Shown piece by piece: positions 16,407 to 24,111 of a stretch of 64,000 bases of DNA (the stretch's first letter is position 1; every line of letters starts with the position of its first letter). The position numbers were made by a program, and so were the translations under genes. The stretch is taken from NCBI RefSeq assembly GCF_026790145.1, contig NZ_JALAMS010000001.1, positions 62,001-126,000 on the forward strand, given 5' to 3'. The notes below the pieces were generated by a model that did not search any database, had not been told where the DNA came from, and was given only the letters and a program-made list of their open reading frames with translations. The DNA is from Bacillus_I endophytica_A (GTDB taxonomy: Bacteria > Bacillota > Bacilli > Bacillales > Bacillaceae_H).

Positions 16407-17906
16407 TTGAACATTTTAATTAAAGGCCTTGATGATGAGCGTTTTGTGCGTCCTTTGCAACTTATTAGCGACTTGTTTTTCGAAGAAAGTTTTGTAACAT
16501 TTGAAGAAGAAAAAGAAGTTGAGTATAAGATTCTTTTTGCCATTAAAACAGATGACAAAGTGAGCGTAGAAGGAATAATTTCTGAAAATGGAAATGAAAA
16601 AGCTTTTTCTGCTTCTTTTGAAAATAAATTTGAAGAAGAAAACGAAAAAGAGCGTTTTAAAATTGTGAAACGAACTGTTTCTTACGTATATTTAATGCTT
16701 TTGCAGAATGTTACAGAAATTGAACAGCCGTGGGGAATTCTAACAGGGATTCGTCCAACAAAACTTTTACATAACAAGCTTCGAGAAGGGATGACAAAAG
16801 AACAGGCACATGAAGAGTTGAGACGAGACTACCTCATCACAGATGAAAAAATTCAGCTTATGCAACGTATTGTTGATCGCCAGCTTTCTATTGTGCCTGA
16901 TTTATATGAATTAAAAAAGGAAGTAAGTATTTATATCGGTATTCCGTTTTGCCCAACGAAGTGTGCCTACTGTACGTTTCCGGCGTATGCGATTAACGGC
17001 CGTCAAGGATCTGTTGATTCTTTTTTAGGTGGTCTTCATTATGAGATGAGAAAAGTGGGCGCATGGCTTACAGAACAGAATATTCCCATTACAACCATTT
17101 ATTATGGTGGAGGAACACCAACGAGTATTACTGCTCGTGAAATGGACATGCTTTATGAAGAAATGTACGAAGCATTCCCCAACTTAAAATCCGTTCGTGA
17201 AGTAACTGTTGAAGCAGGAAGACCTGATACTATTTCAGAAGATAAGCTCGATGTGTTAAATAAATGGAATATTGACCGAATTAGTATTAATCCACAGTCA
17301 TATACACAAGAGACGTTGAAAGCAATTGGACGTCATCATACAGTAGAAGAGACAATTGATAAGTTTCACCTTGCTCGCTCATTAGGAATGAAAAATATCA
17401 ACATGGATTTAATTATTGGGCTTCCTGGAGAAGGTACAGCAGAGTTTCAACATACACTTGAGGAAACTAAAAAGCTTTTACCTGAATCGCTTACAGTTCA
17501 CACACTATCGTTTAAAAGAGCTTCTGAAATGACCAAGAACAAGCAGCGCTATAGAGTAGCGGATCGAGATGAAATTACTGAGATGATGAAAATGGCAGAA
17601 AACTGGACAAACGAAAATGGATATGAGCCATATTACCTTTATCGTCAAAAAAATATTTTAGGAAATTTAGAAAACGTAGGCTATGCATTTAAAGGACAGG
17701 AAAGCATTTATAATATTATGATCATGGAAGAACAGCAGTCCATTATCGGCCTTGGCTGTGGGGCATCAAGTAAACTTGTTGATCCTACTACAGGGAAAAT
17801 TACAAGGTTTGCAAACCCAAAAGATCCAAAATCATATAATGACAGCTATGAGCATTATACAGATGAAAAAATTCGTTTGCTTCACGAACTCTTTGATAGA
17901 AAATAA
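16407..17906 (+). CDS. hemZ: Radical SAM coproporphyrinogen III oxidase-like HemZ
   Basis: HemN/HemW-type radical SAM protein; in B. subtilis HemZ is linked to oxygen-independent coproporphyrinogen oxidation. The cluster motif CPTKCAYCTF gives cysteines 182, 186 and 189, with Phe where HemN has a fourth cysteine. YYGGGTPTS and the VTVEAGRPDT strand follow. The TTG at 16407 is chosen because AAAGGTG lies six bases upstream; the in-frame GTG at 16398 is within that site. The 499 residues match the B. subtilis length. Confidence 0.88.
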   Translation: MNILIKGLDDERFVRPLQLISDLFFEESFVTFEEEKEVEYKILFAIKTDDKVSVEGIISENGNEKAFSASFENKFEEENEKERFKIVKRTVSYVYLMLLQNVTEIEQPWGILTGIRPTKLLHNKLREGMTKEQAHEELRRDYLITDEKIQLMQRIVDRQLSIVPDLYELKKEVSIYIGIPFCPTKCAYCTFPAYAINGRQGSVDSFLGGLHYEMRKVGAWLTEQNIPITTIYYGGGTPTSITAREMDMLYEEMYEAFPNLKSVREVTVEAGRPDTISEDKLDVLNKWNIDRISINPQSYTQETLKAIGRHHTVEETIDKFHLARSLGMKNINMDLIIGLPGEGTAEFQHTLEETKKLLPESLTVHTLSFKRASEMTKNKQRYRVADRDEITEMMKMAENWTNENGYEPYYLYRQKNILGNLENVGYAFKGQESIYNIMIMEEQQSIIGLGCGASSKLVDPTTGKITRFANPKDPKSYNDSYEHYTDEKIRLLHELFDRK

Positions 17907-17907
17907 G

Positions 17908-17939
17908 AAAAGTCCCTTCTTTATATAAGGGACTTTTTT
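17908..17939. terminator. Bidirectional terminator between hemZ and yhzD
   Basis: AAAGTCCCTT (17908-17917) pairs with AAGGGACTTT (17927-17936), flanked by A- and T-runs. It serves convergent hemZ and yhzD. Confidence 0.88.
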
Positions 17940-18123
17940 AGCGATTAAATAGCACAAGTTTACCAAGAGATGAAACACATCGGTATGTTTTATGCTCATA
18001 GTTCAAGTCTTGAAGACGTAGGGCCCCTATTTTCTTCGCCTCTGTTTCATTTTCTGCCTCAAAGGTTTCATCAAGAAGTTTCTCACCAGAAGACTCATAA
18101 ACGGTTAGTGTATAGGTTTTCAT
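17938..18123 (-). CDS. yhzD: YhzD-like small protein
   Basis: 61-residue protein MKTYTLTVYESSGEKLLDET... with a beta-rich start and a C-terminal GKLVLFNR, resembling the YhzD family found next to hemZ in Bacillus. No function is known. AAAGGAGG lies close to ATG 18123. The stop overlaps the shared terminator with hemZ. Confidence 0.72.
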   Translation of the reverse strand: MKTYTLTVYESSGEKLLDETFEAENETEAKKIGALRLQDLNYEHKTYRCVSSLGKLVLFNR

Positions 18124-18271
18124 AACATTCCTCCTTTTTTCTTATGTATGTATTTTTACTTCCCGGTATGACGGTGTTAGTAAACTACCTGAAATAAGAG
18201 AGAAATGAAAAAGTTGCTTATTTTTATTTTTAAAAAAGCTTTATTATTATTGTAGAAAATTTTTATTCAAC

Positions 18272-18300
18272 ATGAAAGTTTAGAGGAACAATGCTAAAAT
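18272..18300 (+). promoter_or_regulatory. Candidate promoter of the yhaM-like gene
   Basis: ATGAAA (18272-18277), 17 bases, TAAAAT (18295-18300). It argues against translation starting at the in-frame ATG 18299, which falls inside the -10 box. Confidence 0.4.
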
Positions 18301-18379
18301 GAAAGAAGATTTCTATTCGTTACCAGTTTCGATTATAGTAGAAGTGAAGGGAAAAGAACAAAGAAAGAAGGGGAATATT

Positions 18380-19354
18380 ATGCAAACATCTCGCTTATTG
18401 GATATTGATAAATCAACAAAAGGATTTGAGGGCTATGCACTTGTAAAAAATGCTTGGGACGCCACAAGTTCAAATGGTTCGCCTTATTTTAATATTACGC
18501 TTACGCAAAAAACAAAAATGATGGACTGCAAGCTCTGGGAAAATAAGTTTGCAGGGAAAAGTATTGAAGAACTTAAAGCATTATTTGTACCAGGGAAAAT
18601 GGTCTATGTAAAAGGAAGCGTCTCTGAATTTAGAGGGAATTTACAGATGGCAATTACGAATTTCAGAAAAGCAGAAGAGACGGAAATAAACATAGGAGAA
18701 TTTATTGAAACAGCTCCTGAATCATTGGAAGACTTACAAAATGAATATGAAGCATTTTTAGCAGAAATCCATCACCCTGTGATCCGAACGCTTTGTACAG
18801 ATCTTTATGAAGAAAATAAACAGCGCTTTCTTAACTTTCCAGCTGCAACGTCTCTTCATCATAGTTTTGTCGGAGGCCTTCTTTATCACACTGTTTCAAT
18901 GCTTCGTCTTGGAAAAAGCATTGCCTCACAATATCCACAAGTAGATAAAGATATTTTATATGCCGGCATTGCGCTTCATGATTTAGGAAAAGTTATTGAA
19001 CTTTCAGATGCTGTTGCTCCGCAGTATACTTTAACAGGTAACTTCCTTGGTCACATTACAATTGTAGCCATCTTGATTGATCGTAAGCTACAGGAGTTAA
19101 AGGCTCAAGGAGAAATCACAAAAGAAGATGCTCAAAAAGTAATTGAACTTCAGCACGTAGTGCTGGCTCACCATGGCAAGCTTGAATATGGTTCACCTGT
19201 TCTAGCACATACGTTAGAAGCAGAAATTATTCACCAAATTGATATGATGGATAGCCGGATTAATATGATTATTCATGGTTTGCATGATAAGCAAGAAGGA
19301 GAGATACATAAAATACATCCGATTGGTAATTATTATAAACCTTTTTCATCTTAA
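18380..19354 (+). CDS. yhaM: YhaM-family 3'-5' exoribonuclease
   Basis: OB-fold plus HD-domain protein of the YhaM/Cbf1 family, which degrades RNA from the 3' end. The OB part holds SNGSPYFNITLTQKTKMMDCKLWE-like strands (about 30-55). The HD part shows HHSFVGGLLYHT, ALHDLGK and LAHHGKLEYGSP. ATG 18380 follows GAAGGGG and gives 324 residues, near the B. subtilis 314. The N-terminal part looks divergent from the YhaM sequences I remember. Confidence 0.82.
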   Translation: MQTSRLLDIDKSTKGFEGYALVKNAWDATSSNGSPYFNITLTQKTKMMDCKLWENKFAGKSIEELKALFVPGKMVYVKGSVSEFRGNLQMAITNFRKAEETEINIGEFIETAPESLEDLQNEYEAFLAEIHHPVIRTLCTDLYEENKQRFLNFPAATSLHHSFVGGLLYHTVSMLRLGKSIASQYPQVDKDILYAGIALHDLGKVIELSDAVAPQYTLTGNFLGHITIVAILIDRKLQELKAQGEITKEDAQKVIELQHVVLAHHGKLEYGSPVLAHTLEAEIIHQIDMMDSRINMIIHGLHDKQEGEIHKIHPIGNYYKPFSS

Positions 19355-19453
19355 AACTAATCCTCCTTTGTCATATTTATGGACAATAGTACATATATGA
19401 CTAGTAGCAGAGAATTTAGAAAAAGAACTGCTAAACAGGGCAGGAGGGATAAG

Positions 19454-19642
19454 ATGATCTCATTACCATTTTGGATTTATATTGTTGTAGCTGGTATTTT
19501 CTTTAGTGGCTTCATGGCAATAAGAGCAGCTCGAAAAGATCACGAACAAGAGCAAGGATTTATTGCTCAAGAAGGTGAAGCATATATGGAAAGATTGAAG
19601 GAAGAAAAAGAAAGAAGAAAAACAATTTCATCATCAAGCTAA
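19454..19642 (+). CDS. yhaL: Sporulation protein YhaL
   Basis: 62-residue protein with one N-terminal membrane helix (LPFWIYIVVAGIFFSGFMAI) and a charged cytoplasmic tail EAYMERLKEEKERRK. Layout and position between yhaM and prsA fit YhaL, a sporulation protein of unknown mechanism. AGGAGGG precedes ATG 19454 by six bases; an in-frame ATG at 19379 has no ribosome-binding site. Confidence 0.82.
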   Translation: MISLPFWIYIVVAGIFFSGFMAIRAARKDHEQEQGFIAQEGEAYMERLKEEKERRKTISSSS

Positions 19643-19674
19643 AAAGGATGAGCAATTATGCTCATCCTTTTTTG
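19643..19674. terminator. Bidirectional terminator between yhaL and prsA
   Basis: AAAGGATGAGCA (19643-19654) pairs with TGCTCATCCTTT (19659-19670) with T-runs outside on both strands. Confidence 0.88.
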
Positions 19675-19685
19675 TAGATAAAATA

Positions 19686-20564
19686 TTATTTTTCACTTTC
19701 TTTAGAAGAGCTGTCTTCTAGATTAATGGCATCTTTTAAATCTTTGTCTTTCACTTCGACATTTTCTTCTTTTAGAATTTTATTAACAGCATTTTCCATA
19801 TCACTTTCATCGATTTTAGAAAGTTTAACCTCTTGTTCAAGTTCATCTTTCATTTTATCGAAAGAAGGCACTTCTTTTTTATCGGTCAATTTAATAATGT
19901 GGTAGCCATATTGAGTTTTTACAGGATCACTAATTTCGCCCACTTTTAATTTTTGGGCTGCTTCTTCAAATTCAGCTACCATCTGTCCTGACTTAAAGTA
20001 GCCTAAATCACCGCCACTTTGAGCAGAACCATCTTGAGAATATTCTTTTGCAAGCTTAGCAAAATCTTCTCCATCTTTTAGTTTCTTCTCTACTTCTTGT
20101 GCTGTTTTTTCATCTTTGACAAGGATATGACTTGCCTTAAGTTCAGGCTTTTTCGCTTTATAAGCTTCTTTTAGTTCCTTATCTGATACTTTAATGTCTG
20201 CTGTTGCAGCTTTCTTACGTAGTAAGTTAATTTTGACCGCATTTCTAAATGTTTTCTCACCATTTTCAGACATAGCTGTTTCAACTGATTGAGCACCATA
20301 CGAATCTTTTAACGTCTCAATTTCATTGTCAATTTCTTTTTTCGAAACTTTGAATTTTGAACTTAATACTTTTTCATCGACAAGTTCGCGGATTGCTTGA
20401 TCTCCAACTTGATCTTTCATCATTTCATAAAGATCGTTTTGTGTTATATTGCCAGCATCTGTTTCAACAATTGTTTTGGAATCTGCGGAGTTTCCGTCAT
20501 TGCTACATGCTGCTAATCCTAAAATTGTGGCTGCTGCTGTGAGCGCAACAAAACTTTTCTTCAT
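19686..20564 (-). CDS. prsA: Foldase lipoprotein PrsA (parvulin-type PPIase)
   Basis: Extracytoplasmic lipoprotein foldase needed for folding of secreted proteins. From ATG 20564 the signal peptide ends in the lipobox LAAC with Cys20 as lipidated residue. A PpiC-type domain runs from about 130 to 225 (ASHILVKDEKTAQE, GGDLGYFKSGQMV, YGYHIIKLTD), and the C-terminal tail is charged. 292 residues, as in B. subtilis. An upstream GTG at 20576 is part of the ribosome-binding site AGGAGTG. Confidence 0.95.
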   Translation of the reverse strand: MKKSFVALTAAATILGLAACSNDGNSADSKTIVETDAGNITQNDLYEMMKDQVGDQAIRELVDEKVLSSKFKVSKKEIDNEIETLKDSYGAQSVETAMSENGEKTFRNAVKINLLRKKAATADIKVSDKELKEAYKAKKPELKASHILVKDEKTAQEVEKKLKDGEDFAKLAKEYSQDGSAQSGGDLGYFKSGQMVAEFEEAAQKLKVGEISDPVKTQYGYHIIKLTDKKEVPSFDKMKDELEQEVKLSKIDESDMENAVNKILKEENVEVKDKDLKDAINLEDSSSKESEK

Positions 20565-20802
20565 AAAATTATACACTCCTACTTTTTGATTTTATTTACA
20601 GTATGTCCAAAATATATATCTATTTTCTCATTGTATCGAAAGAAAATAAAAAAGAAAAGAAAAAGTGAAATCTTTTGTAAAGATATCCATTTTTTGGAGA
20701 TTAAGTTCCTTGGATAAAATATGTGAAAATAGCTAAAATGCCCATCCCGCTTTTTTTCTTCATGCATAGAATACAGTATTAGCAAGCAAAGGAGGTGCTG
20801 TT

Positions 20803-20886
20803 ATGGGTAACGCATATGGAAGTGGTTTTGCGTTAATTGTAGTATTGTTCATCCTTTTAATCATCGTTGGTGCTGCTTGGTTCTAA
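20803..20886 (+). CDS. YjcZ/tiny-TM family sporulation peptide (YhzE-like)
   Basis: 27-residue peptide MGNAYGSGFALIVVLFILLI followed by IVGAAWF: a Gly-rich start and one membrane helix, the pattern of YjcZ-type sporulation peptides. AAAGGAGGTG lies immediately upstream. CATAGAATA at 20764-20772 resembles a sporulation -10 box, but I find no good -35. A terminator follows at 20913. Position near prsA and yhaI fits B. subtilis yhzE. Confidence 0.8.
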   Translation: MGNAYGSGFALIVVLFILLIIVGAAWF

Positions 20887-20912
20887 AATATTATGATGTA
20901 ATACAATCATTT

Positions 20913-20941
20913 GTCCTCTCTTATTCGAGAGGACGTTTCTT
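20913..20941 (+). terminator. Terminator of the tiny-TM gene
   Basis: GTCCTCTC (20913-20920) pairs with GAGAGGAC (20927-20934), then GTTTCTT. Confidence 0.75.
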
Positions 20942-20948
20942 AAAAGAA

Positions 20949-21002
20949 GAAAAAACGCATAAAAGGAGCTGCATTTCTGCACCTTCTTTTATACGTTTTT
21001 TC
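20949..21002 (-). terminator. Terminator of the leftward small membrane protein gene
   Basis: A long imperfect hairpin, AAAAACG..ATAAAAG..TGCA with its complement, lies between 20950 and 21002; the minus strand continues into a T-rich tract. Confidence 0.7.
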
Positions 21003-21009
21003 TTGTAAA

Positions 21010-21189
21010 CTATGTGTACAACAGTTCAACATATGACGAGACAAGTAGAATAGTGATCATCACATTAATGAAGCGAAACACTTTAGGCTGACGCTCTGCT
21101 GGAATTTCTTTTTGAATACAGAGCGAGTTCGTGAGCGCATTAATGTAGAATAAGATAATCACTGCGAAAACGATAAAAATCGTACCCAT
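21010..21189 (-). CDS. Small membrane protein of unknown function
   Basis: 59 residues from ATG 21189 with two predicted membrane helices (TIFIVFAVIILFYINAL and FINVMITILLVSSYVELLY) separated by a short polar loop. No family recognised. The ribosome-binding site GGGGG is eleven bases upstream; a TTG two codons earlier would be better spaced. Confidence 0.6.
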   Translation of the reverse strand: MGTIFIVFAVIILFYINALTNSLCIQKEIPAERQPKVFRFINVMITILLVSSYVELLYT

Positions 21190-21536
21190 TTTCAAACATT
21201 CCCCCAAACCAAAGTTAAAAGCCTATATTAAAACTAATAGCATTGTTCGTAAAGCTTTTTTTATATATGCTAGCCGTATAATCATCCTTTTCTATCTTAA
21301 CACTGTTAAGGAGTTTACAAAAGTTATCAGATTACAAAACTAGGATATCTTTGTAATATACCCTCTTTAGAATTGTCTTGAACAGTTAAATCCTTTACTA
21401 TAAAAGGGAGCACATAAATCGTAAGTTAGCTGGTCCATAAAGCGCTTGAAGATTAAAAGGAATGCTGTAAAATAAAGGTATAAAATAAACGGAGTTAGCT
21501 TTACATATCGTCTCAATTTGTCAAAGGAGCAGGGGT
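21190..21536. other. Intergenic region before yhaI
   Basis: No gene seen. A weak promoter for yhaI may be TTGAAG (21446-21451), 16 bases, TAAAAT (21468-21473). Otherwise AT-rich without a clear hairpin. Confidence 0.35.
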
Positions 21537-21878
21537 ATGGAATCTTTGGAAAATCGTATTGAACGTTTGGAGTTATATTTAGAGCTATTGTTAAAAGTAA
21601 CGGATCTTGAATCACAGCCGTTTTATAAGCTTGTGATAAGCAAAAATCTCAATAAGAAAGAACTTGCGGAAGTTTATTCAATTTGTGAAGAACTTGCTAA
21701 GAAATATGAGGAGCAAAAGAAACAAGGACTTATTGACTTCGTTCCTTTGCTCACACAGTTCGTCGGACAACTACCTTATAAATTAAATCCACATGAGACA
21801 ATTTATGCTTTACAACAACAAAAGCTGTATCCTGGTCTTATGGACAAACTAGCAAGCTTAGTTAGAAGGGTCTATTGA
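21537..21878 (+). CDS. yhaI: YhaI-like DUF1878 protein
   Basis: 113-residue, mostly helical soluble protein (MESLENRIERLELYLELLLK) of the DUF1878 group, same length as B. subtilis YhaI. Function unknown. GGAGCAGGGG lies upstream of ATG 21537. Its end overlaps the end of the convergent hpr gene by seven bases, with no terminator between them. Confidence 0.8.
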   Translation: MESLENRIERLELYLELLLKVTDLESQPFYKLVISKNLNKKELAEVYSICEELAKKYEEQKKQGLIDFVPLLTQFVGQLPYKLNPHETIYALQQQKLYPGLMDKLASLVRRVY

Positions 21879-22468
21879 ACAACCGCTTTTTCGATTTCAA
21901 CAATATTTTCTTTTTTTCTTAACTTTCCATCTTCTTCGTCCATTTCTTCATCAATGTTATGGAAAGAGTGTTCAAAAATTTCCATGAAGTCATCTCCATA
22001 CACTTTACGTACGATTGTCATAAGTTCAATAAATTCAGGGAATTTTCCGTAACATTCTTGAAGGGGAAGAGCACCTTGGAAAAGCGTACTTTCAGTTGGG
22101 TTGTAGTTTTCCATTAAATTTGTCAAAATGCCGTTTCCTTCATCTGTTAACTCAATATACGTATTTCTTTTATCATTTTCTCTTTTAGAAAATTGAAGTA
22201 ATCCTCTTTCTTCTAACTTCTTTGAAAAGTTAAATGCAGTTGATACATGCATAACGCCAAACTTAGCAATCTCTGAGATTGAAGCACCTTTAAGATTGTA
22301 TGCAATCCACAGGATATGATGCTCGTTAATGTTCAAATCATACGGTTTAATCCATTGCTGCCAATCTTTTTCGACCGCTTTCCATAGAGCTTTGCTAAGC
22401 TGTGCCATGCGTTGGCTGAACACTAAAGCTTCCTTCATTGTGAATTCTTTCTCATTTTGTAATTTCAT
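21872..22468 (-). CDS. hpr: Transition-state regulator Hpr/ScoC (MarR family)
   Basis: MarR-type repressor of protease and sporulation genes. The core is highly conserved with B. subtilis ScoC, including KDWQQWIKPYDLNINEHHIL and SEIAKFGVMHVSTAF in the winged helix. ATG 22468 gives 198 residues. A GTG at 22480 is in frame but overlaps GGTGGAG. A predicted promoter with tandem FadR-like operators lies 170-217 bases upstream. Confidence 0.93.
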   Translation of the reverse strand: MKLQNEKEFTMKEALVFSQRMAQLSKALWKAVEKDWQQWIKPYDLNINEHHILWIAYNLKGASISEIAKFGVMHVSTAFNFSKKLEERGLLQFSKRENDKRNTYIELTDEGNGILTNLMENYNPTESTLFQGALPLQECYGKFPEFIELMTIVRKVYGDDFMEIFEHSFHNIDEEMDEEDGKLRKKENIVEIEKAVVQ

Positions 22469-22638
22469 CTCTCCACCCACTTTTCAATCAACTTTTTATT
22501 TATATTCTATTATGCCAATAAAATAATAAATTATAAAGATATAAATTTGCAAAAAAACAAAATTTTTTAAAAAAAGGAGTTGAAATTGCTTTAGAGAGGT
22601 ATGACCTCTATAGGAAGAAGGTATGTAAGCGTAAATAA

Positions 22639-22685
22639 GGAATGAATATTCATGACATTAAATGAATATTCATTCTTTATTACAA
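22639..22685 (-). promoter_or_regulatory. hpr promoter with tandem FadR-like operators
   Basis: On the minus strand TTGTAA (22685-22680), 17 bases and TTTAAT (22662-22657) form a sigma-A-like promoter. ATGAATATTCAT, a perfect 12-base palindrome, occurs at 22662-22673 within the spacer and at 22642-22653 just past the -10, exactly 20 bases apart. The extended site 22659-22676 matches my recalled B. subtilis FadR consensus (TGAATGAATANTCATTCA) at 15 of 17 defined positions, the other at about 13. Confidence 0.5.
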
Positions 22686-22715
22686 TATGTTGAGAAAACT
22701 TTTCCAAGCAATGAA

Positions 22716-22746
22716 TAAAAAAATGACAAGCTTGTTAGCTTGTCAT
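22716..22746 (-). terminator. yhaH terminator
   Basis: ATGACAAGC (22723-22731) pairs with GCTTGTCAT (22738-22746); on the minus strand a run of T follows, complementary to 22717-22723. Confidence 0.85.
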
Positions 22747-22756
22747 AAAAAGATAG

Positions 22757-23140
22757 TTAACTGCTTTGTGTTTCCTTTTTTTGTTGATTTCCGAGTTTAT
22801 CTTCTAAGCCTTTTATATTTTGTTCAATTTCAGCTAGGTGGTTTTGAATTGACCGCTGATGTGGGGCAATATCTTCCTGAAAATTTGTAATCGATGCTTT
22901 TGCTTCAGGCGCAAGCTGTGAAAACGTTTCTTTGCTTTCTTTTACAACATTTTGAATCGCATTTTTTACATTTAAAGCATTCTCCTTAATGTCTTTCAGC
23001 TGAACTTTAAGCGTGTCACGAGAATCTGCTACACGCAGCTTCATATCTTTACTTGAACATGGAGTTGTTAATAACGCAATTGTTCCTGCTGTGACACTTC
23101 CAAATAAAATTCCTAACGAAAATGATGCTGCTTTTTTCAT
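22757..23140 (-). CDS. yhaH: YtxH-family protein YhaH
   Basis: 127-residue protein with an N-terminal membrane-anchoring helix (SLGILFGSVTAGTIALLTTP) followed by a long amphipathic coiled-coil-like region, typical of YtxH-domain stress proteins. ATG 23140 has AAGGAG nine bases upstream; an ATG at 23170 lacks such a site. Function unknown. Position beside hpr fits B. subtilis yhaH. Confidence 0.8.
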   Translation of the reverse strand: MKKAASFSLGILFGSVTAGTIALLTTPCSSKDMKLRVADSRDTLKVQLKDIKENALNVKNAIQNVVKESKETFSQLAPEAKASITNFQEDIAPHQRSIQNHLAEIEQNIKGLEDKLGNQQKKETQSS

Positions 23141-23231
23141 TTTTACACGCTCCTTATCCTTGTTCAACATAAGAGAAACATGCCTTGCATACCTTTAGAA
23201 TAAACGAGTTGTAGTGAAAGGAAGTAGGAGC

Positions 23232-23423
23232 ATGGCATGGATAATCTTTTGTTTATTCTTAACAAGTTTTCTTTTGTTCGCCATTACAGGAAAGAGGTTT
23301 ATGGATCTGAAGAAATCAGCTTCATATCCTCCCAAACGAGTTCTTAGAAAACGAATTGTTGTTGAGGGAGGAACAGCATTTACAGTTTTCCTGCTGGCAC
23401 TCTTACTATATTATGTAACCTAA
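23232..23423 (+). CDS. Small two-helix membrane protein
   Basis: 63 residues with an N-terminal helix (WIIFCLFLTSFLLFAITG), a basic loop (RVLRKRIVVEGG) and a C-terminal helix (FTVFLLALLLYYV). Family not recognised. AAAGGAAG lies seven bases before ATG 23232. Ends at a perfect palindromic terminator shared with trpP. Confidence 0.6.
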   Translation: MAWIIFCLFLTSFLLFAITGKRFMDLKKSASYPPKRVLRKRIVVEGGTAFTVFLLALLLYYVT

Positions 23424-23452
23424 ATAAGTCTGTTTAAACATTTATTGGTTTA

Positions 23453-23490
23453 AAAAGAGCCTAGGTTTTATAAAACCTAGGCTCTTTTCA
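23453..23490. terminator. Bidirectional terminator before trpP end
   Basis: A perfect palindrome centred near 23470: AAAAGAGCCTAGGTTTTA and its exact complement, bounded by A- and T-runs. Confidence 0.9.
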
Positions 23491-24015
23491 TTAAGACATC
23501 TGAGAAGTAATCTTAGAGCGTTTAACAATGGTTTGTACAATTGGATAAATTACAATCATAGCAAACGTATTAACAGCTGTTGCGGGTAGTACAACGGCTG
23601 CTACAAGCCCAAAGAACTGTGCTGTTGAGAAAGATCCTAGTGCAAGAGCAGCTGTTAGGAAAATCATTCCTGAAACGATTGTTCCAATAGCTGTTAAAAC
23701 GGCTGTTGATACGACAGACTGTTTGTAGCGACGAACAGCTAAAAATAATCCTAAAAATAAGAACGCTGTTAAAGGTTTGTCAATCATGTTTGCAACCTGC
23801 CCATTTGGAAACGAAGTTGTTAAAGCTGCGATTGCTCCCGTAGCAATTGCAAGAACAAGAACATTTCTTGCTTGTGGAAAAAGCATAATGCCTAAAAACA
23901 TCATTGTTAACATCATGTCAGGTTTCATACCTAAAAAAATAGGTGGAATAATGGCATGCAGTACAGCACCCATCCCGACTAATAAAGCTAGTGATACTAA
24001 TACTTTTGTATTCAT
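23491..24015 (-). CDS. trpP: Tryptophan transporter TrpP
   Basis: 174-residue membrane protein with five to six helices, of the TrpP/YhaG family that imports tryptophan. GMKPDMMLTMMFLGIMLFPQ and LTTSFPNGQVANMIDKP are characteristic segments. The ribosome-binding site is embedded in a series of GAG triplets (24018-24056) that fits TRAP-mediated translational repression, as known for B. subtilis trpP. Confidence 0.92.
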   Translation of the reverse strand: MNTKVLVSLALLVGMGAVLHAIIPPIFLGMKPDMMLTMMFLGIMLFPQARNVLVLAIATGAIAALTTSFPNGQVANMIDKPLTAFLFLGLFLAVRRYKQSVVSTAVLTAIGTIVSGMIFLTAALALGSFSTAQFFGLVAAVVLPATAVNTFAMIVIYPIVQTIVKRSKITSQMS

Positions 24016-24017
24016 TT

Positions 24018-24056
24018 CTCATCTCTCCTCTACTCATCTCTAAAGCTTCTAAACTA
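24018..24056 (-). promoter_or_regulatory. TRAP-binding site over the trpP ribosome-binding site
   Basis: On the minus strand two UAG triplets (24056-24054, 24051-24049) and five GAG triplets (24040-24038, 24035-24033, 24030-24028, 24025-24023, 24020-24018), the GAGs each two bases apart. The last three cover the Shine-Dalgarno region. This is the NAG-N2 pattern bound by tryptophan-activated TRAP. Confidence 0.88.
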
Positions 24057-24111
24057 AGTACCTAACTATCTTTTATTATAACAAAAACGTGCGAAGTTAC
24101 AATAAAAGGAA

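Noticed and set aside
18299..18379. A 27-residue N-terminal extension of the yhaM-like protein
   Set aside because: The ATG lies in a predicted -10 box; ATG 18380 has a proper ribosome-binding site and fits the family length.
22687..22890. A rightward coding sequence of 67 residues
   Set aside because: It overlaps yhaH and its terminator on the other strand, has no ribosome-binding site and only reflects the antisense of a real gene.
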